Made by a program: the position numbers and the translations under genes
In this document: positions 1-5,244 of the stretch, one piece after another
How positions within the stretch are numbered: position 1 is the stretch's first letter
How the letters are laid out: every line of letters starts with the position of its first letter
Notes under the pieces: generated by a model
Seen by the model: the letters and a program-made list of their open reading frames with translations, nothing else
What the model was told of the DNA's origin: nothing
The model's database searches: none
NCBI GenBank assembly: GCA_003141915.1
Contig: PLNY01000422.1
Coordinates: 1-5,244 of the forward strand
DNA length: 5,244 bases
Source: Anaerolineae bacterium
Lineage (GTDB): Bacteria; Chloroflexota; Anaerolineae; Anaerolineales; Villigracilaceae
Direction of reading: 5' to 3'

Positions 1-44
1 CGTTGCATTCTAACACGATTACGAATCTCAACCTGAAATGGAGG

Positions 45-1412
45 TCAAGCAACAACGGGTTGTGTTTTGGGAATCGGATTGCCCCATTTGAAGATTGCAA
101 TTCCGGCCAATATGCGCGTTGCGGCAAAAATATATAATGCCATGGTCAAGCCAATCGCGTTCGCAATTAACGGACCACTCAATGAACCGACCAGCACACA
201 TAAATTCAAGATCACGTTATACCATGCCAGATATGCGGGGCGGTCATTCTCCGGAATGTGTTCGAGGAGATAGTTTGCATAGGCGCCGGTCGCCAATGCA
301 GATGCAAGCCCGCCAACGGCTGATGTGATATAAAAATGTAAAGAATTCTGGGATAACGCCATGCCGATTGGATATAGAGCCATGCTCAAGATTCCAATAG
401 CGGTTACTTTTTGATGACCAATCTGCTGAACCATGCTTCGCAGTTGAGTTGAACCGATGAGCATGATGAAATAAAATATCGCCGAGCCGATGCCGATTTG
501 ATTATCGGTCAAATGCAATACATTGACTTGAACCAATGGAAAGATGGGCAATGGCAGATTCTGAGTCAGATGAAAAGCCAACAACGCAAACAGGACGATT
601 CGGAACGGCGTTTGCCAGATGTCGGCGCGGATAGCGGAGAAAAAGCTGGAAGGTTGATTCGTTTCCTCGGGACTTCTAACCGGTTTCGGTTTGGAAGGAA
701 GCGCTTTAACATTGGAAACTGCAACTGGCTTGATCAAATAGAGATGCAGGCTGCTCATCGCCGCGCCAAAGAACCCGATCCCAAACACAATTTGATATCC
801 GAGTGGGAAAGCCAGCCTATTCAGCAAATATCCACTGCCGATGGATGAAATCATGTAGGTAATGGACAGCACCATGTTTCGAACGCCAGCCACATGGGCC
901 CGATACTCGCATGGAACTGCGGATGCAAACAACGCGTTGAATCCCACAGATAGCGGCGTGAGAGGAATCGCCATCAGGAGCGCCAGAACGATCAAGGCCC
1001 AGATTTGTGCTATGTTTCCAAATAGCCAGGGCAGGGGAACCCAGAGCAGGAAACCAATTCGGTAAACAACGGATGACCAGAAGACGCTTTTGCCAATCGG
1101 ACGGGCCTCTACCCAATGCCCGGCAGGGATGGACAGCGTTAGACTGACGATGGCACCCACTGCGGTGAGCAGACCAATTTCAAATCCATTGGCGCCCAGC
1201 CGTGCGGCATAAATGTTAAGGAAATTGATCGAAGAACCGGCCAGGATTCCATACCAGCCCATATCGAAATAAAGATGGATGAAGTTCGAGCGATGTTCTT
1301 GTGGAATATCACGCGGGAAAAGCCGAGCGAGCACAACGGCGATTATACTGTTTTGAACCTGAAACGTACCCTGCCAAGTGTCATTTGTCCCGGCGCTGGA
1401 AGCCACAATCAT
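45..1412 (-). CDS. Major facilitator superfamily (MFS) transporter, substrate unknown
   Basis: The 455-residue product is a polytopic inner-membrane protein, likely a secondary transporter driven by an ion gradient. About 12 hydrophobic helices can be drawn: six between roughly residues 52 and 227, a hydrophilic central loop at about 229-266 (rich in Lys, Pro and Ser), and six more between about 268 and 442. This is the usual 6+6 MFS plan and length. The loop after helix 2 (residues 98-109, GHWVEARPIGKS) sits where MFS proteins carry the G-x-x-x-D-R-x-G-R/K signature, here in degenerate form. The substrate cannot be assigned; drug or metabolite efflux are both possible. The start is uncertain. 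The ATG at 1412 has no Shine-Dalgarno sequence, and residues 1-26 look unlike a transporter N-terminus. A GTG at 1334-1332 (residue 27, giving 429 residues beginning M-L-A-R-L-F-P-R-D) lies 7 nt after a perfect TATAAT and may be the true start. The gene is divergent from the two-component operon and could be one of its targets (inference). Confidence 0.88.
   Translation of the reverse strand: MIVASSAGTNDTWQGTFQVQNSIIAVVLARLFPRDIPQEHRSNFIHLYFDMGWYGILAGSSINFLNIYAARLGANGFEIGLLTAVGAIVSLTLSIPAGHWVEARPIGKSVFWSSVVYRIGFLLWVPLPWLFGNIAQIWALIVLALLMAIPLTPLSVGFNALFASAVPCEYRAHVAGVRNMVLSITYMISSIGSGYLLNRLAFPLGYQIVFGIGFFGAAMSSLHLYLIKPVAVSNVKALPSKPKPVRSPEETNQPSSFFSAIRADIWQTPFRIVLFALLAFHLTQNLPLPIFPLVQVNVLHLTDNQIGIGSAIFYFIMLIGSTQLRSMVQQIGHQKVTAIGILSMALYPIGMALSQNSLHFYITSAVGGLASALATGAYANYLLEHIPENDRPAYLAWYNVILNLCVLVGSLSGPLIANAIGLTMALYIFAATRILAGIAIFKWGNPIPKTQPVVA
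1342..1347 (-). promoter_or_regulatory. Candidate -10 element (TATAAT) for the MFS gene, implying a leaderless start
   Basis: Read on the minus strand this is a perfect TATAAT. It is followed by 7 nt (CGCCGTT) and an in-frame GTG at 1334-1332. A transcript started at the normal distance would begin at or within a base of that GTG, so it would have no leader. No convincing -35 lies 16-18 bp upstream; a TTGGCA exists but is 24 bp away. If this promoter is real, the longer reading from ATG 1412 is not the main product. Confidence 0.4.
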
Positions 1413-1452
1413 TTTTGAAAGGTTCTATTGCGCAAATTTCAGCTAAAATTCA

Positions 1453-1472
1453 GTAATTCTTCCGGTAATTCT
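1453..1472. repeat. Direct repeat GTAATTCT with 12-bp period
   Basis: GTAATTCT occurs at 1453-1460 and again at 1465-1472, separated by TCCG, so the period is 12 bp. Two direct copies about one helical turn apart resemble a tandem half-site for an OmpR/PhoB-type dimer, which usually shows a 10-11 bp period. It may equally be chance in AT-rich DNA. Confidence 0.4.
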
Positions 1473-1480
1473 CGTTGTCC

Positions 1481-1496
1481 GATTCAACATGATTCA
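1481..1496. repeat. Direct repeat GATTCA with 10-bp period
   Basis: GATTCA is present at 1481-1486 and 1491-1496, exactly one helical turn apart. A third copy lies at 1545-1550. The second copy is shared with the left arm of the palindrome at 1492-1509. The spacing fits the head-to-tail half-sites recognised by winged-helix response regulators (family knowledge). Assignment to the neighbouring regulator is inference. Confidence 0.4.
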
Positions 1497-1509
1497 TGCC
1501 AGCATGAAT
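1492..1509. promoter_or_regulatory. Candidate operator: perfect palindrome ATTCATGC-CA-GCATGAAT
   Basis: The two 8-nt arms (1492-1499 and 1502-1509) are exact reverse complements around a 2-nt centre. There is no T-run after it and the arms are AT-rich, so it is not a terminator. The site lies about 74 bp upstream of the putative -10 of the kinase gene and about 145 bp upstream of the putative -10 of the transporter gene, a position suited to a dimeric regulator. The identity of the binding protein is unknown. Confidence 0.45.
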
Positions 1510-1582
1510 TCCTTGGCTGAGTGGTCATCATCAACCTACTTGCAGATTCATTATTAATTGTATTCCATAGGAAATTGGCGGA

Positions 1583-1588
1583 TAGAAT
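1583..1588 (+). promoter_or_regulatory. Candidate -10 element (TAGAAT) of the kinase-regulator operon
   Basis: TAGAAT matches TATAAT at five of six positions and ends 9 nt before the kinase ATG. Transcription at the usual distance would start around 1595, leaving a leader of only about 3 nt. The only -35-like hexamer nearby is a weak TTGTAT at 1558-1563 with a 19-bp spacer, so activation by a regulator bound upstream would be plausible. The absence of a Shine-Dalgarno sequence before the ATG agrees with a near-leaderless message. Confidence 0.4.
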
Positions 1589-1597
1589 TCAATAAAT

Positions 1598-4243
1598 ATG
1601 CAGCGGTCAATCAACGGTAGTGGCGCCAATGCCCTCGAAATACCAAACTTATATCCGCGCTCGATCTGGACGCGACTAGCTGTTGTATTGGGATTGACTA
1701 TTCTATATGCTGCGACTTTTATTTTTCTTATAAAAGCCGGTCCTGTTAGCGCTGCGCTCATTTCCATACCGGTGGCGATGGCAGGCTGGTATTTTGGAAT
1801 CAACACCGGGCTGATTGCGAGTTTTCTCGGCATAGCTTTGAGCGCATGGCTTCTCAGCAATTTCAGTGGGGAAAACTGGGCTACATGGCTGGTTCTTGGC
1901 TGGCCGGGAAACTTTATGGTGATCGGAGCCGGTTATCTTTCTGGCCGCCTGCACCAAGAATTTGTTGTACGCAAAGATACCCTGGATGAACTGCGGTTGC
2001 GGGATCGTTATCTTACCTTGATTAATATGACCATCCGGGATATTTTGTCTCCCAAAGCTGTCGAAGACCGGTATCATTATCTTGTAACTCATCTGGTAAA
2101 TTTGTTTGTAGCTGATTACGCTTACATCATTCGCTGGGATGAAGTGCGGGAACAAGCGATCCTCCTGGACTCTACCATACCCTTGGAGAAACCCGTTACC
2201 AACATTTTATTGGAACCGGACGAAGCGGAAATCACCGCGTCGGTGTTACGCACCGGGCATGTACTAATCATTGAAGACGTACCGAATTCACATTATGGTA
2301 TCACTCCCTCCATCTTCAAGAATCTCTCGCTTTCGCCTCAATCTGCGCTTTACATTCCGTTGATTGCGAGGAATCAAAAGATGGGCACGGCGATTGTTGC
2401 TTATGATATTCCACATCATTTCAGCAATAAAGAAATCACTTATGCGGAAATGGCTGCCGATCAATTTGCTCTTGCGCTTTGGACCATTCAACAGGAATTT
2501 GAGATTCAAAAACAACTTAAAGTAGCCAATACGCTAGTCAACATTGAACGCGCTTCAAACGAAAGCGAGCGGGTGGGCTTACAGACCGTGCTCCAACTTA
2601 TCGTTGACGCGGCCCGGGAATTAATTCCCGGAGCCGAGAATTCGGTTTTGCATTTGTTGGATCATGAAGAGCCGATCCTTGTACCGCGCGCCGTATCAGG
2701 AGATGACAGCAAATCCAAAGCCAAACTGAACATGCGCCTTGGCGAGGGTGTGGCGGGACAAGCCATTGCTACAGGAAAAGTCATCGGCGTTTCGGATACT
2801 TTGAACGATTCTCGTTTTATGAATCAGGCCGCGCCGGGAAAGCTCCGTTCGCTTCTCGTGGCGCCGATCCAATCCAGCGAAAAGGCTTTCGGTTCGATCA
2901 GCGTTTACAGCGAACATCCAAATGCGTTCACACCGGATGCGGATAGCTTGCTTGGGGCGCTTGGGACACAAGCGGCAGTTGCCATTGAGAACGCCAACTT
3001 GTTGGAGACGACCCGGCAGGATTTAAAAGAGATCAATGCTTTGTACCACATCAGCCGCGGACTGGCCAATTCCCTTGACCCTGACCAATTAATGAAGGAT
3101 GTGGTCAATCTGCTTAAACAAGATTTTGGTTATTATCATGTTCAGATTTTTGTTGTGGATCCCGAAAGCGGCGATCTTTTGGCCCGCAGGGGGAGCGGAA
3201 AAATTGGCGATCAACTTCTTGAACAAGGATACCGCTTGTCGGTCGGATCCGGAATCGTCGGTCATGTCGCCGAGACACAACAACCCTTTGTCACCAATAA
3301 CGTTGATGATGTCGTCTTCTTTGTCTCTAATTCTCTTTTGCCTGAAACACAATCGGAATTAACCGTTCCAATAAAAATTGAAGATGAAGTGGTTGGTGTG
3401 CTTGATATTCAACATGTTCACCCCGGTCAACTCACCCAGCGCGATATGCAATTGATGATTGCCGTTGCCGACCAACTGGCGGTCGCTTTGCAGAAGGCAA
3501 ATTTTTATACAGACTTGCAGGCTTCACTCAACCAGGAAAAAGCCATGCGTTCGCAGTTGATTCAAAGCGAACGGCTCGCAGTGGTGGGGCGATTGCTGGC
3601 TTCCGTTTCACACGAGTTGAACAACCCTTTGCAGGCAATCCAGAATGCCCTGTTCCTAATCAAAGAGGAGGAGAAATTATCGTCGCAGGGATTACAGGAT
3701 ATGGAAATCGTTTTATCTGAAACCGAACGGTTGTCGATTTTGCTCGAGCGGCTGCGCACCACTTTCCATCCAACGCGCACCGAGGATTTTCAAGACATGG
3801 AGCTCAATCAAATCGTGGAAAACATCATCTCCTTGACTGCCACTCATATGCGCCACAAAGAAATCAGCCTGCAGTTTTTTCCCGACCCGGATTTGCCCAC
3901 CATTTCGGCAATCCCCGGCCAGATCCGTCAAGTGGTTTTGAACCTTTTCATGAACGCGGTGGAAGCCATGCAGCCGGGTGGAAATCTTTCGGTCCAAACG
4001 CAGCTGATACCGAGCGAAGATCGGGTACTGCTTTCCGTTTCCGATACCGGCCCCGGTATCGATCCGGAAATCCTGCCGCATATTTTCGAACCTTTTTTTA
4101 CCAACAAGGAAACTGGAACCGGCCTCGGGCTGACCATTACAAATGATATTATCCGCCAGCATAATGGAGCCATTTCCGCTGAAAACAATCCGCAAGGCGG
4201 CGCTTTATTTAAGGTCTGGCTCCCCGTTCATAAAAAGAGTTGA
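1598..4243 (+). CDS. Membrane sensor histidine kinase with KdpD-like four-helix block and three GAF domains
   Basis: This 881-residue inner-membrane kinase autophosphorylates on His and passes the phosphate to the regulator encoded immediately downstream. Residues about 26-115 form some four transmembrane helices in the style of the DUF4118 block of KdpD (prolines and glycines in short turns, 'AGWYFGINTGLIAS'). Three GAF domains follow at about 142-298, 325-468 and 490-635. The second and third carry typical 'GEGVAGQAIATG' and 'GSGIVGHVAET' segments. A helical linker leads to the HisKA domain (about 645-725), with the H-box SHELNNPL and phospho-acceptor His672. Glu673 and Asn676 form the E-x-x-N phosphatase motif, similar to NtrB. 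The HATPase domain has an N-box around Asn782/Asn786, G1 DTGPGI (Asp816), F-box FEPFFTNK (830-837) and G2 GTGLGL (840-845). All catalytic motifs are intact. The ATG at 1598 is the only usable upstream start, because an in-frame TAG lies at 1583-1585. It is not KdpD: the N-terminal KdpD and Usp domains are missing. The signal is unknown. Confidence 0.95.
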   Translation: MQRSINGSGANALEIPNLYPRSIWTRLAVVLGLTILYAATFIFLIKAGPVSAALISIPVAMAGWYFGINTGLIASFLGIALSAWLLSNFSGENWATWLVLGWPGNFMVIGAGYLSGRLHQEFVVRKDTLDELRLRDRYLTLINMTIRDILSPKAVEDRYHYLVTHLVNLFVADYAYIIRWDEVREQAILLDSTIPLEKPVTNILLEPDEAEITASVLRTGHVLIIEDVPNSHYGITPSIFKNLSLSPQSALYIPLIARNQKMGTAIVAYDIPHHFSNKEITYAEMAADQFALALWTIQQEFEIQKQLKVANTLVNIERASNESERVGLQTVLQLIVDAARELIPGAENSVLHLLDHEEPILVPRAVSGDDSKSKAKLNMRLGEGVAGQAIATGKVIGVSDTLNDSRFMNQAAPGKLRSLLVAPIQSSEKAFGSISVYSEHPNAFTPDADSLLGALGTQAAVAIENANLLETTRQDLKEINALYHISRGLANSLDPDQLMKDVVNLLKQDFGYYHVQIFVVDPESGDLLARRGSGKIGDQLLEQGYRLSVGSGIVGHVAETQQPFVTNNVDDVVFFVSNSLLPETQSELTVPIKIEDEVVGVLDIQHVHPGQLTQRDMQLMIAVADQLAVALQKANFYTDLQASLNQEKAMRSQLIQSERLAVVGRLLASVSHELNNPLQAIQNALFLIKEEEKLSSQGLQDMEIVLSETERLSILLERLRTTFHPTRTEDFQDMELNQIVENIISLTATHMRHKEISLQFFPDPDLPTISAIPGQIRQVVLNLFMNAVEAMQPGGNLSVQTQLIPSEDRVLLSVSDTGPGIDPEILPHIFEPFFTNKETGTGLGLTITNDIIRQHNGAISAENNPQGGALFKVWLPVHKKS
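4235..4239 (+). promoter_or_regulatory. Shine-Dalgarno-like AAGAG that decides the regulator start
   Basis: AAGAG lies inside the last codons of the kinase gene and is 6 nt from the ATG at 4246. It directly abuts a possible TTG start at 4240, which would leave no spacing. This favours the ATG as the regulator start and suggests translation coupled to the kinase. Confidence 0.45.
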
Positions 4244-4245
4244 GT

Positions 4246-5049
4246 ATGGGAATCTCCGGCAATATCCTGATCGTTGATGATGACGCCACGTTGCGACAGA
4301 CGCTCACGCGAATCCTTCAACGCGCTAATATTAAAGCGACCGCGGCTGCCAGCGGGCAGGAGGGATTGACTCTCCTTTCACAACAAACCTTTGATTTGGT
4401 TTATCTGGATTATCGAATGCCGGACATGAGTGGAATGGAAGTGTTGAAAATCATCCATGCACGCTTCCCTGATCTGCCGGTCATTCTGTTCACGGCTCAA
4501 CCCGATATCAATTCAGCGGTGGGCGCTTTGCGGCATGGCGCAACGGATTATCTGTTGAAGCCGCTTAAACCCCAAGCGTTGATTGAGCACACACAATCCA
4601 TCCTTGCAGCACAGGAAAAAGAACGGCGCAAGCGCGAAGTCCAGGTGCAAATTGAAACTCTGCAAGCTGAATTAAAAAAACTGGAAAGCGATCAGGAGTC
4701 TCAGCCTGAACCTGCCGGAAAAGCCGCGAACGTGAGCGAGCGATTCCTCAATTATGGAAAACTGTCGCTTGATTTGCACACGCATCGTCTGATGGTCGAG
4801 GGTCACACCATCAATCTTCCGCCGGCCACCTTCGATTATTTGGTTGCGCTCGTCAGGCACGCGCCCAATGTGGTGGATTATCAAACTCTGGTCACGGAGG
4901 CGCAAGGCTATCAGGTTGAATCGCGCGAGGCACAGGAACTCGTCAAATGGCATGTGCATCATATCCGCCAGGCGATTGAACCGGATGTGCGCGAGCCGGT
5001 TTATTTAATCAATGTACGAGGAATTGGTTATCGCCTTGTGGCAAGTTAG
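4246..5049 (+). CDS. Response regulator: receiver, coiled-coil linker and OmpR/PhoB-type winged helix
   Basis: This 267-residue cytoplasmic transcription factor is almost certainly the partner of the kinase, whose stop codon ends 2 nt before this ATG. The receiver (residues about 5-120) has the acidic pocket Asp11-Asp12, phospho-acceptor Asp55 in 'YLDYRMPDMSG', switch Thr83 and Lys105 in 'DYLLKPLKP', all conserved. The wording of alpha4-beta5 ('DINSAVGALRHGATDYLLKP') is closer to NtrC-type receivers than to classical OmpR ones. Residues about 121-155 are a highly charged, heptad-like helix (many Glu, Lys, Arg and Gln), longer than the usual OmpR linker. Residues about 166-267 are a winged-helix DNA-binding domain, ending in the typical wing motif 'VRGIGYRLV', with a recognition helix around residues 227-245. 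An alternative TTG start at 4240 would add two residues and overlap the kinase stop, but it has no ribosome-binding spacing. Autoregulation through the upstream divergent region is likely but unproven. Confidence 0.93.
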   Translation: MGISGNILIVDDDATLRQTLTRILQRANIKATAAASGQEGLTLLSQQTFDLVYLDYRMPDMSGMEVLKIIHARFPDLPVILFTAQPDINSAVGALRHGATDYLLKPLKPQALIEHTQSILAAQEKERRKREVQVQIETLQAELKKLESDQESQPEPAGKAANVSERFLNYGKLSLDLHTHRLMVEGHTINLPPATFDYLVALVRHAPNVVDYQTLVTEAQGYQVESREAQELVKWHVHHIRQAIEPDVREPVYLINVRGIGYRLVAS

Positions 5050-5081
5050 ACGCTTAGGTTGGATTTGCCCAATGGAGTTGT

Positions 5082-5121
5082 ACCCGCTTCTAGTCCGAGC
5101 CGGAAGCGGGTTCTGTTTTCT
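5082..5121 (+). terminator. Rho-independent-like terminator of the two-component operon
   Basis: The arms ACCCGCTTC (5082-5090) and GAAGCGGGT (5103-5111) form a perfect 9-bp stem with a 12-nt loop, 32 nt after the regulator stop codon. The stem is followed by a T-rich but interrupted tail (TCTGTTTTCT). Position and structure fit an intrinsic terminator, probably of intermediate strength because of the broken T-run. Loop bases may also pair downstream (see the 5091-5129 structure). Confidence 0.7.
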
Positions 5122-5129
5122 GCCGGCTC
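5091..5129 (+). other. Possible pseudoknot or alternative hairpin overlapping the terminator
   Basis: GAGCCGG (5097-5103), which is mostly in the terminator loop, is the exact reverse complement of CCGGCTC (5123-5129), just after the T-rich tail. With the terminator stem intact, 6 bp (5097-5102 with 5124-5129) could form an H-type pseudoknot. With 7 bp, the pairing takes the first base of the right terminator arm and could compete with it. This is base-pairing seen in sequence only, with no matching known RNA family recognised. Confidence 0.3.
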
Positions 5130-5133
5130 TCTG

Positions 5134-5151
5134 CCAACTTTTCCCAACTTT
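5134..5151. repeat. Direct repeat CCAACTTT with 10-bp period
   Basis: CCAACTTT occurs at 5134-5141 and 5144-5151, exactly 10 bp apart, between the operon terminator and the next gene. It could be a regulator site for the downstream gene or a chance duplication. No convincing promoter hexamer pair was found around it. Confidence 0.35.
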
Positions 5152-5187
5152 AAGCGCCGTCAAGCAATCTGAAGGGTGAAGAAAATT

Positions 5188-5194
5188 GGGAGAG
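5188..5194 (+). promoter_or_regulatory. Shine-Dalgarno sequence GGGAGAG of the downstream gene
   Basis: GGGAGAG ends 9 nt before the ATG at 5204. It is the only strong Shine-Dalgarno sequence in the window and supports that ATG as a genuine start. Confidence 0.5.
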
Positions 5195-5203
5195 AATCAC
5201 AGC

Positions 5204-5244
5204 ATGAGCGAAGCAATCATACACACAAATTTCAAGGCGCGTAT
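5204..5244 (+). CDS. Start of an unidentified gene, cut by the window edge
   Basis: An ATG with a well-spaced GGGAGAG upstream opens a frame that reads M-S-E-A-I-I-H-T-N-F-K-A-R with no stop before the window ends. Thirteen residues are too few to identify a family. It lies on the same strand as the two-component operon but after its terminator, 154 bp from the regulator stop, so it is probably a separate transcription unit or depends on read-through. Confidence 0.5.
   Translation, partial: MSEAIIHTNFKAR

Larger units (their letters stand above)
1413..1597. promoter_or_regulatory. Divergent intergenic control region
   Basis: This 185-bp AT-rich gap separates the transporter from the kinase operon and must hold the control sequences of the operon. 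It has no credible gene. It contains an 8+2+8 palindrome (1492-1509), a 10-bp-phased GATTCA pair (1481-1496), a 12-bp-phased GTAATTCT pair (1453-1460 and 1465-1472), a short TTGCGCAA palindrome (1428-1435), and a TAGAAT hexamer just before the kinase ATG. An OmpR-family regulator encoded next door commonly acts on such a region (family knowledge), but binding here is inference. Confidence 0.6.

Noticed and set aside
1..44. Possible terminator for the transporter gene on the minus strand
   Set aside because: Only a 4-bp inverted repeat (GATT/AATC) without a T-run is visible, and the region is cut by the window edge.
498..848. Open frame of 116 codons on the plus strand
   Set aside because: It is antisense to the transporter and its composition (rich in Gln, Arg and Asp) is that of a reversed membrane-protein frame.
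1428..1435. TTGCGCAA palindrome upstream of the transporter
   Set aside because: Eight symmetric bases are expected by chance and do not extend; not counted as an operator.
3099..3362. Open frame of 87 codons on the plus strand in another frame
   Set aside because: It lies wholly inside the third GAF domain of the kinase, has no ribosome-binding site of note and no protein-like pattern; it is a shadow of the real gene.
4042..4061. Near-perfect palindrome (9-nt arms, 2-nt centre) in the kinase gene
   Set aside because: It falls exactly on the codons of the conserved G1 motif D-T-G-P-G-I-D, whose own symmetry (GGC CCC GGT) produces it.
3713..4195. Open frame of 160 codons on the minus strand
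   Set aside because: It is antisense to the kinase HisKA and HATPase domains, whose motifs are intact on the plus strand.
1598..4243. Naming the kinase KdpD
   Set aside because: Only the four-helix block resembles KdpD; the N-terminal KdpD and Usp domains are absent and no potassium-transport genes are nearby.

Overview
The window holds one gene on the minus strand, a two-gene operon diverging from it on the plus strand, and the first codons of a fourth gene at the right edge. Base composition is moderate. The histidine kinase has tandem GAF domains behind a KdpD-like membrane block, and the transporter carries a 'RLFPRDIPxEHR...LYFD' N-terminal segment. Both are reminiscent of Chloroflexota, probably Anaerolineae or relatives. 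This placement is inference from protein style only; the window has no rRNA or other marker.

Layout. Positions 45-1412 (minus) encode a 12-helix major facilitator superfamily transporter. The region from about 1335 or 1413 to 1597 is a divergent control region, AT-rich with several repeat patterns. Positions 1598-4243 (plus) encode an 881-residue membrane sensor histidine kinase: an N-terminal four-helix block, three consecutive GAF domains, an NtrB-like HisKA domain and an HATPase domain. Positions 4246-5049 (plus) encode its cognate response regulator: a receiver, a charged coiled-coil linker and an OmpR/PhoB-type winged helix. The two genes are practically fused (2 nt between stop codon and ATG). 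Positions 5050-5203 hold a GC-rich hairpin terminator with a possible pseudoknot partner, then a Shine-Dalgarno sequence and the start of an unidentified gene that runs off the window.

Working model (inference). The kinase integrates a membrane or intracellular small-molecule signal through its GAF domains and phosphorylates Asp55 of the regulator, which binds DNA through its winged helix. The divergent control region, and hence the operon itself and perhaps the transporter, is the obvious first target. The signal and the transported substrate cannot be told from sequence.

The most interesting observations are regulatory. Both divergent genes lack a Shine-Dalgarno sequence and have a good -10 hexamer almost on top of a start codon, which suggests leaderless or near-leaderless transcripts. 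The control region has a perfect 8+2+8 palindrome overlapping a 10-bp-phased GATTCA repeat, inside an unusual cluster of nine same-strand ATTC tetramers. The operon terminator loop is complementary to sequence just after its T-rich tail. No mobile element, CRISPR array, tRNA or rRNA was seen. The core two-component system is of a known kind, and I see no clearly new type of protein system here.
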